Assembly: GCA_046328715.1 (NCBI GenBank)
Contig: JAXLWB010000038.1
Coordinates: 39,728-103,727, forward strand
Reading direction: 5' to 3'
From: JAXLWB01 sp046328715
GTDB lineage: Bacteria > Chloroflexota > Anaerolineae > Caldilineales > Caldilineaceae
Length of the DNA: 64,000 nt
Shown: in pieces, positions 58,912 through 64,000 of the stretch
Layout of the letters: every line of letters starts with the position of its first letter
How positions within the stretch are numbered: position 1 is the first letter of the stretch
The notes under the pieces: generated by a model
The model's input: the letters and a program-made list of their open reading frames with translations, nothing else
Databases searched by the model: none
What the model was told of the DNA's origin: nothing
Made by a program: the position numbers and the translations under genes

Positions 58912-60732
58912 ATGAAGGAAATAGTTTGGTCTTTGCCGCATCACGATGGTTCGGCCCTATATGTCCCCGAACCGACCCCAAGATTGGGGGGCCAGACCAC
59001 TGTTTTGCTGCGCGTGCCACGCACAAGTGATGTTACAAGCGCTTGGGTGCGCGTACTTTGCGATGGCGAACCTGAACTGGTGCGCGCTACTGTGGATCGC
59101 CAGGATGAGCGCGAGACATGGTTGCGCGCCGAAGTGCGTGTCGTCAATCCAGTGGTGAGCTACCGCTGGCTACTCGACGGCGGTCCCTATGGCTACCAGT
59201 GGCTCAATGGCATCGGGCTCCACAGCCACGATGTTGCCGACGCCGCTGACTTTCGTATTAGCACCTACGAGCCGCCGCCCGCTTGGGCAACTGGCACCAT
59301 GTACCAGATCTTTCCCGACCGCTTTGCCAAGTCTGTTGACCGCCCAACACCCGCCTGGGCCAAGCCAGCCGCCTGGGACGATCCGGTGACCGGCGAAGGG
59401 CCTGACACGCCACGCCAATACTACGGTGGTGATCTGGATGGCATCTGCCAGCATCTCGACTATATTGCCGCGCTGGGCGTGGGCACGATCTATTTGACCC
59501 CCTTCTTCCCGGCCGAATCGAATCATCGCTACAATGCTTCGACCTTCCGCCAGGTCGATCCGCTGCTGGGAGGCGATGAAGCGATGGCGCGCCTTGCCGC
59601 TGCTGCCCACGCCCGCGGCATTCGCCTAATGGGTGACCTCACGACCAACCATTGCGGCGATACCCATGAATGGTTCCAGGCGGCCTTGGCCGATGTGAAT
59701 GCTCCAGAGGCGCAGTTCTTTTTCTTCACCCAACACCCCCAGCATTACGATGCCTGGTGGGGAATGCGCGAGATGCCGATCTTTGACCACCGCAGCCTTG
59801 AATTGCGCCGTCGCCTCTATGCTGGCCCAGACTCGGTAGTGGCGCAATGGCTTGGTCCCCACGCACTCGACGCCTGGCGCATTGATGTCGCCAATATGAC
59901 CGGCATTCACGGTGACATTCATCTCAGCCACGAGGTGGCGACGACCATCCGGCGTACGATGGCACAGACTGTGGCCGAATCGTTCTTGCAAGCCGAGTCC
60001 AATCATGATACCAGTCGTGACCTGTTGGGTGATGGCTATCAGGGCACGATGAACTACGCCGCTTTCACCCGACCGCTTTGGCAATGGCTGCTGCCACCCC
60101 AGCCAATGCCCTATGCGCATGGCAAATATCCGATGTTGCCCAACCTGCCGGGGCGTATGATTGTGCGCGCCATGCGTGAACTGTCGGGTGTCACGCCGTG
60201 GCAAGGTACACTGCATGCCATGAACCTCATCGGGTCGCACGACACGCACCGCATTATTTCGCTGCTTGGCGATGCACAGTTGGTGGATGTGGCGTTTGGT
60301 ATGTTGGCTGCCTACCCTGGTGTCCCGATGATCTATGCCGGCGACGAGATCGGCCTGGCGACGCTCGGGCCGGAGTATGCACGAATCCCCATGCCGTGGT
60401 CGCATCCGGAGCGTTGGGATCAGCGGCGTTTGGCGTTGACACGCAACCTTTTTGGTACGCGTGCCAACAGTGAAGCGCTGCGTCGTGGTGGGCTGCGCTG
60501 GTTGTGCATTGACGACGATGCGCTAACCTTCCTGCGCGAAGCTCCCGGCGAAAGCGTACTCGTTCATGCTGCACGCGCCAACCACGAACCGACCCAGATT
60601 CCAGCGTCTATCATTGGTAAGCAACTTGCCGGTCTCGCTGGAAGCCCAGATCTGAGCGCCGACAGCAAAGGCATGGTCACACTGCCAGCGAATGGCCCGG
60701 CCTTCGGAATGTGGCGTCTGGCTGATAGATAA
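58912..60732 (+). CDS. GH13 alpha-amylase-family enzyme (neopullulanase/cyclomaltodextrinase-like)
   Basis: A 606-residue enzyme from MKEIVWSLPHHDG. N-terminal beta domain (~1-120), then the GH13 barrel from 'ATGTMYQIFPDRFAKS'. Conserved regions: I 'GDLTTNHCGDTHEWF', II 'ALDAWRIDVANMTG' with the nucleophile Asp, III 'FLQAESNHDTS' with the acid Glu, IV 'NLIGSHDTHRI' with the third Asp. 'YQIFPDRF' and the N-domain suggest the cyclomaltodextrinase/neopullulanase group, cleaving alpha-1,4 (and some alpha-1,6) links. No signal peptide, so it works on imported or stored glucan. ATG at 58912 with GAGGAA upstream; an in-frame GTG is at 58900. Confidence 0.9.
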   Translation: MKEIVWSLPHHDGSALYVPEPTPRLGGQTTVLLRVPRTSDVTSAWVRVLCDGEPELVRATVDRQDERETWLRAEVRVVNPVVSYRWLLDGGPYGYQWLNGIGLHSHDVADAADFRISTYEPPPAWATGTMYQIFPDRFAKSVDRPTPAWAKPAAWDDPVTGEGPDTPRQYYGGDLDGICQHLDYIAALGVGTIYLTPFFPAESNHRYNASTFRQVDPLLGGDEAMARLAAAAHARGIRLMGDLTTNHCGDTHEWFQAALADVNAPEAQFFFFTQHPQHYDAWWGMREMPIFDHRSLELRRRLYAGPDSVVAQWLGPHALDAWRIDVANMTGIHGDIHLSHEVATTIRRTMAQTVAESFLQAESNHDTSRDLLGDGYQGTMNYAAFTRPLWQWLLPPQPMPYAHGKYPMLPNLPGRMIVRAMRELSGVTPWQGTLHAMNLIGSHDTHRIISLLGDAQLVDVAFGMLAAYPGVPMIYAGDEIGLATLGPEYARIPMPWSHPERWDQRRLALTRNLFGTRANSEALRRGGLRWLCIDDDALTFLREAPGESVLVHAARANHEPTQIPASIIGKQLAGLAGSPDLSADSKGMVTLPANGPAFGMWRLADR

Positions 60733-60823
60733 ATAACGTGAGTTCGGATTGTAGTCCGAAAGGCTACCCAACGGTAACCAAGGAGTGGCGACCATGGGGT
60801 GTCCTGTCCTGCCGCAATAGGGC

Positions 60824-60940
60824 TAATAGACAATGCAGATAAACATGGCACTTTGTAGGGGCATCCGCTTGCCGGTGCCCTTGGGCGACCGCAAGGGTAC
60901 GCCCCTACAAATGTGTCACCTCTATTTGCGTTGTCGATAA
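60824..60940. mobile_element. MITE family B, copy 5 (internally shortened)
   Basis: TAATAGACAATGCAGAT at the left, GCGTTGTCGATAA at the right, and the central pair GTAGGGGCATCCGCTTGCC / GGCGACCGCAAGGGTACGCCCC, with the loop cut from about 30 bp to a few bases. Same orientation as copies 1 and 2. Confidence 0.82.
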
Positions 60941-61012
60941 GGGTCGAATGTCCAACCTGGAGTATTCAAGTATCTCGTAACTCGTATCTCAGACTGGCAT
61001 GTATTTTTGTGG

Positions 61013-61018
61013 TAGAAT
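61013..61018 (+). promoter_or_regulatory. Possible extended -10 promoter
   Basis: TTTTTGTGGTAGAAT holds TG-N-TAGAAT, 33 bp before the ATG at 61051. It closely matches the sequence before the isomerase gene at 40185. No clear -35. Confidence 0.4.
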
Positions 61019-61050
61019 CGTACATCCTCCCCCTATTTCAAGGAGCACAG

Positions 61051-61482
61051 ATGAAGCCAGTTAGCGAAGCCGTTGAAACTTTTTTCAAAGCGTATGAGCA
61101 GGGGTTGGCGTCCTCCGATTTAGAAGTGATTGGTTCCAGTTATGCGGAATCCTTTCTGTTTGCCGGCCCGCAGGGCGCGCAGGCAGTTACACGGGAGGGC
61201 TTTCTCAAGGCACTGCCACGACGGCAGGGTTTCTTTGAGACAGTCGGCTTGTCCTCTTCAAAGATCCAATCACTGCAAGAAACCTGGCTCGACGAGCACT
61301 ACGTCTCCGTCAAAGTCGGTTGGGTGATGCGCTTTGAAAAAGATCCAAACCATCCCATTGAGAATCAGAATTCAGCTACCTACATCTTACAACAGCAGGA
61401 ACAAGGGCTGCGTATTGTCTTTCAACTTGACCATCAGGACTTGATGAAGAAGGTGCAGGAGTTGGGGCTGTTAAAAGCCTGA
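61051..61482 (+). CDS. NTF2-like family protein
   Basis: A 143-residue cytoplasmic cone-fold protein from MKPVSEAVETFF with AAGGAG 8 bases upstream. Helical start 'TFFKAYEQGLASSDLEVIGSSYAESFLFAGPQGAQAVTREGFLKALPRRQGFF', later strands 'HYVSVKVGWVMRFEK' and 'NSATYILQQQEQGLRIVFQLDHQDL'. The length and layout fit the nuclear transport factor 2/DUF4440-like group; no catalytic residue is certain. It stands alone between a MITE and a palindromic gap. Confidence 0.7.
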   Translation: MKPVSEAVETFFKAYEQGLASSDLEVIGSSYAESFLFAGPQGAQAVTREGFLKALPRRQGFFETVGLSSSKIQSLQETWLDEHYVSVKVGWVMRFEKDPNHPIENQNSATYILQQQEQGLRIVFQLDHQDLMKKVQELGLLKA

Positions 61483-61492
61483 CTTGAACATG

Positions 61493-61582
61493 AACCGCGG
61501 ATGACACAGATTCTGCGGATAAAGAGCGGATATTTATCAAAAATCCGGCTGTTGTCTGCTAAATCGGCTTAATTCGCGGTTT
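61493..61582. repeat. Imperfect intergenic palindrome AACCGCGGAT...ATTCGCGGTTT
   Basis: GAACCGCGGAT near 61493 is answered by TTCGCGGTTTG near 61573. Inside are repeats of GCGGATAAAGAGCGGAT and of AATCCGG/AATCGGC. The arms reiterate a GCGGATAA-like word. Confidence 0.55.
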
Positions 61583-61601
61583 GATTTCCGCTGGAGGATT
61601 T

Positions 61602-62687
61602 ATGAACACACAAGAGCATGAGTTGCCCGAAATGGAAGCGGAGCGCTACGAAGAAACCTTTGCCAGTGGAATCGATGAACACGCCGAAGAGTTCAAAAAA
61701 ATTGCTCAAACCAAACTCATCATTAGCCTGATCGGCGAGGCCAACGCAGGCAAGTCGGCGACAGTCAATGCCCTTACCGGCAAGAAACTAAGTGAGGTTC
61801 ATCCCATTGCGGGCTGGACCAAACAGATCGCGCTGCATCAATATGCCGAAAATGTTTTCATCGCCGACACCCCTGGCTTGAATGAAATGCGTACGCTAGC
61901 ATTGGGCACACAGGCCAAGGAGTTTGTCGAGAAGGAGGCGGACATCATCCTATTCTTTGTCAACGCCGCCAGCAATCGCAGCCCCGAGGAGGCCAATGCT
62001 TTTAAAGCGATTCTCAACCTCAAAAAGCCAACCATCGTCGTCTTGAACAAAATTGATACCATCGAGGTGGATGCCTTGGCAATGGTTGTGGAAGACTTAC
62101 AGCAGCGCTTGGGCTATTATCTGATCGTACCCATCTCCGCCACCAAAGGTACCAACGTCGAAGCACTCAGCAATAAGATTGCCGAAATTCTGGCCGAAAA
62201 GGGCAAGGAGATTCTCTTTCTCAAAGTTTCACAATACAAGGAAGCAAGGGTAAGAGCTTGGATCAACGCCGCGGCTGTTGCAGCTTTTACGATTGGTGCC
62301 ATCCCGATTCCTGGAGCGGACATTGTGCCGTTGACCTCGTTGCAGGTGCTGCTCTGCATGAAGATCGCCTACATCTACAACCAAAAAGTGACCAAAGGCG
62401 ATGTCATGAAGTTTCTCAGCTCCACTGTGACGGGTCTCGCCGGTCGCTCCCTTTATCGCAATGGCGTCAAACTGATCGGCGATCTCTTTGGTCCCGCCGG
62501 CATGTTGACTTCGGCAGGAATCGCTGCCGCCATCGCCGCTGCCATGACGACGGCACTCGGCTGGGCGGCCAACTTCTATTACAAAAGCGGCATGACGATG
62601 GACTTGGGCGACGTGGGCGCGCTTTATCAAAGTGCATTTCGAGACTATTTCACAGAACGAAAGAACAACCAGTCAGCAAAAGCCTAA
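61602..62687 (+). CDS. Era-like GTPase with DUF697 membrane domain
   Basis: A 361-residue GTPase from MNTQEHELPEM, with GGAGG 9 bases upstream. An acidic N-terminus is followed by the G domain: G1 'GEANAGKSATVNAL', G2 Thr in 'GWTKQ', G3 'IADTPGLNE', G4 'VLNKIDTI', and 'VPISATKGTNVEALSNKI' for G5. The C-terminal DUF697-like part (about 220-345) has hydrophobic stretches ('AAAVAAFTIGAIPIPGADIVPLTSLQVLL', 'SAGIAAAIAAAMTTALGWAA'). It is likely to sit at the membrane, but no process is known. The next gene follows 21 bp later. Confidence 0.85.
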   Translation: MNTQEHELPEMEAERYEETFASGIDEHAEEFKKIAQTKLIISLIGEANAGKSATVNALTGKKLSEVHPIAGWTKQIALHQYAENVFIADTPGLNEMRTLALGTQAKEFVEKEADIILFFVNAASNRSPEEANAFKAILNLKKPTIVVLNKIDTIEVDALAMVVEDLQQRLGYYLIVPISATKGTNVEALSNKIAEILAEKGKEILFLKVSQYKEARVRAWINAAAVAAFTIGAIPIPGADIVPLTSLQVLLCMKIAYIYNQKVTKGDVMKFLSSTVTGLAGRSLYRNGVKLIGDLFGPAGMLTSAGIAAAIAAAMTTALGWAANFYYKSGMTMDLGDVGALYQSAFRDYFTERKNNQSAKA

Positions 62688-62708
62688 TAAACCTCGGGGT
62701 CAACAGCA

Positions 62709-63305
62709 ATGAAAACGCTCTTTGCAACCATCTATTTTGCTGGCATCATCGCTCAAATCGTGATCCGTTCACCCTATGCGCGGCCACAACGACAGATCGC
62801 CAAAACGGATCAGCGCGTGAACACTACAGAATACGTTGTCCTCACCCTCTTGTTTGCAGGGTTCCTTCCCTTGCAGCTTCTCTATAGCCTCACCTCCTGG
62901 CTTGACTTCGCCAACTACTCCCTATCTCCAAGCGCAAAAGTCTACCTGGGAATCATTGGCACACTTCTCCTTGTTGTCTCGCTCTGGATCTTTTGGCGTT
63001 CGCATCATGATTTGGGCAGCAACTGGTCGCCTTCGCTCGAAATCAATGTCAAACAAACCCTGATTACTAACGGCATCTACCGCTGGATCCGCCATCCGAT
63101 GTATGCCTCGCAATGGGTTTGGAGCATCGCCCAGATTTTTCTCTTCCCCAACTGGATTGCTGGCTGGATTGGGCTGCTTACCTTTGCGCCCTTCTACTGG
63201 ACACGCATCGCAGGCGAAGAGCAGATGATGGTTGACCACTTTGGCAATGCATATCGGGACTATTGTGCCAAGACAGGAAGGGTTGTCCCACGAATTTTGG
63301 GATGA
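62709..63305 (+). CDS. ICMT/PEMT-family membrane methyltransferase
   Basis: A 198-residue membrane protein with about five hydrophobic segments and the isoprenylcysteine carboxyl methyltransferase-type SAM site 'LITNGIYRWIRHPMYAS', then 'GEEQMMVDHFGNAYRDYCAKTGRVVPRI'. In bacteria these proteins methylate small lipids or carboxylates; the substrate here is unknown. It follows the GTPase gene on the same strand and is probably co-transcribed with it. Confidence 0.85.
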   Translation: MKTLFATIYFAGIIAQIVIRSPYARPQRQIAKTDQRVNTTEYVVLTLLFAGFLPLQLLYSLTSWLDFANYSLSPSAKVYLGIIGTLLLVVSLWIFWRSHHDLGSNWSPSLEINVKQTLITNGIYRWIRHPMYASQWVWSIAQIFLFPNWIAGWIGLLTFAPFYWTRIAGEEQMMVDHFGNAYRDYCAKTGRVVPRILG

Positions 63306-63373
63306 ATCTCTTTCATCGAAGGAAGAATAACCTTCACTGATCACTAGGTGTATCAGTATCAAGTGGATCGGAC

Positions 63374-64000
63374 ATGAATTACCAAACAGATTCCTCACGT
63401 CGTCTTGAGATTACCCTTCTCGGCAAGTTCGCAGTAATTTACCATGGCGAGCTTGTCCCTGAACTCAACACGCCGCGCTTACAGTCACTGCTTGCCTATT
63501 TGGCACTGCACAGCGATGCAACGCAATCGCGCAAAGCACTGGCTTTTCGTCTCTGGCCTGAATCCAACGAAGAGCAGGCGTTGACCAATCTGCGCAAACA
63601 AGTGAAATTCCTGCGTGACGCATTGCCAGATGCCGACCAACTGCTGGTTGGCGACCGTCAAACGATAGGCTGGGTTGATCCAAGTGCGCTCTATTGTGAT
63701 GTTACCGAGTTTCGCAAGCGACTTTCCACGAGTACAACGTCGAACCATTCAATAGCAACCCTGAAGCGTGCTCTTGAGTTGTATCAAGGCGAATTGTTAC
63801 CAGGGTGTTATGACGAATGGTTGCTGCCTTTGCGCGAGGAGACTCAACAACTCTATCTCGCCGCATTGGAACGCTTCAGCACCCTGCATGAAGGAGAACG
63901 AAATTACAGCGATGCGATTCAAGCCAACCTGCAACTGCTGCGTATCGACCCGTTGCACGAGGCCACCTATCGGCGCTTGATTCGACTCTATGCACTGAAT
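63374..64000 (+). CDS. BTAD-domain transcriptional regulator (5' part, cut by window end)
   Basis: The frame from ATG 63374 is open to the last base (209 codons). It begins 'SSRRLEITLLGKFAVIYHGELVPELNTPRLQSLLAYLALHSDATQSRKALAFRLWPESNEEQALTNLRKQVKFL', an OmpR-like winged-helix domain of the SARP/BTAD type. The BTAD domain follows ('LKRALELYQGELLPGCYDEWLLPLREETQQLYLAALERF...DAIQANLQLLRIDPLHEATYRRLIRLYAL'). In Chloroflexota such proteins usually continue with an AAA/NB-ARC ATPase and TPR repeats, probably beyond the window. Regulatory target unknown. Confidence 0.85.
   Translation, partial: MNYQTDSSRRLEITLLGKFAVIYHGELVPELNTPRLQSLLAYLALHSDATQSRKALAFRLWPESNEEQALTNLRKQVKFLRDALPDADQLLVGDRQTIGWVDPSALYCDVTEFRKRLSTSTTSNHSIATLKRALELYQGELLPGCYDEWLLPLREETQQLYLAALERFSTLHEGERNYSDAIQANLQLLRIDPLHEATYRRLIRLYALN

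Overview
The window looks like the chromosome of a Chloroflexota bacterium, probably from the Anaerolineae/Caldilineae side. This is inferred from gene content, not from a marker gene. Pointers are threonine/proline-rich 'TPTNTPTP' stalks in a giant surface protein, an ELWxxDGT-repeat secreted protein, a BTAD-type regulator, three LLM-class (F420- or flavin-dependent) oxidoreductases, several Gfo/Idh/MocA dehydrogenases, a retropepsin/DUF5678 pair, and secreted proteins ending in or carrying a short 'FLPL' motif. I see no rRNA, tRNA, CRISPR array, complete insertion sequence or prophage.

Layout. 1-570: an array of 42-bp hairpin repeats and a perfect 20-bp inverted repeat. 595-7000: a DUF2278/lamin-tail protein, a PEP-utilising phosphotransferase, a frameshifted GH18 lipoprotein and a class II aldolase. 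7303-17226: an ELWxxDGT secreted protein, a two-component system, a SHOCT protein, an MsrQ-like haem membrane protein, an Smr protein, a kinase-like phosphotransferase, and an MBL hydrolase with a TSUP exporter. 17840-24414: a LysM/L,D-transpeptidase, an SDR, a 2-hydroxyacid dehydrogenase with an HpaI-type aldolase, an M20 amidohydrolase and a toxin-antitoxin pair with a broken MazF. 24489-29123: a probable metal or electron-transfer operon (YtkA-like lipoprotein, secreted membrane-anchored protein, membrane polyferredoxin), a phosphodiesterase and PPK2. 29682-39905: one gene for a surface protein of about 3,400 residues. 40248-48492: a catabolic neighbourhood with a sugar phosphate isomerase-like protein, three Gfo/Idh/MocA dehydrogenases, an Ldh-family dehydrogenase, an LLM oxidoreductase, an orphan HigA and the DUF5678/retropepsin pair. 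48664-52850: a glycolipid-type glycosyltransferase cluster. 52976-64000: an AlaX editing protein, an SH3 lipoprotein, two more LLM enzymes, DUF6194, a GH13 enzyme, a DUF697 GTPase, an ICMT-like methyltransferase and the start of a BTAD regulator that runs off the window.

The most unusual feature is the non-coding DNA. Nearly every gap between operons holds a palindrome whose arms are built from a short word of about 7-9 bases repeated imperfectly. The word differs from locus to locus, but the construction is the same. Two families of MITE-like elements with terminal inverted repeats (two copies of one, five of the other) and a tandem array of about 100-bp units add to this. In several cases the repeat supplies the stop codon of the neighbouring gene.

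Metabolically the genes point to a heterotroph that oxidises and cleaves sugars and sugar acids, degrades polysaccharides outside the cell or stores glucans inside it, and displays very large stalked surface proteins. Assignments rest on motifs read by eye; no database search was run.
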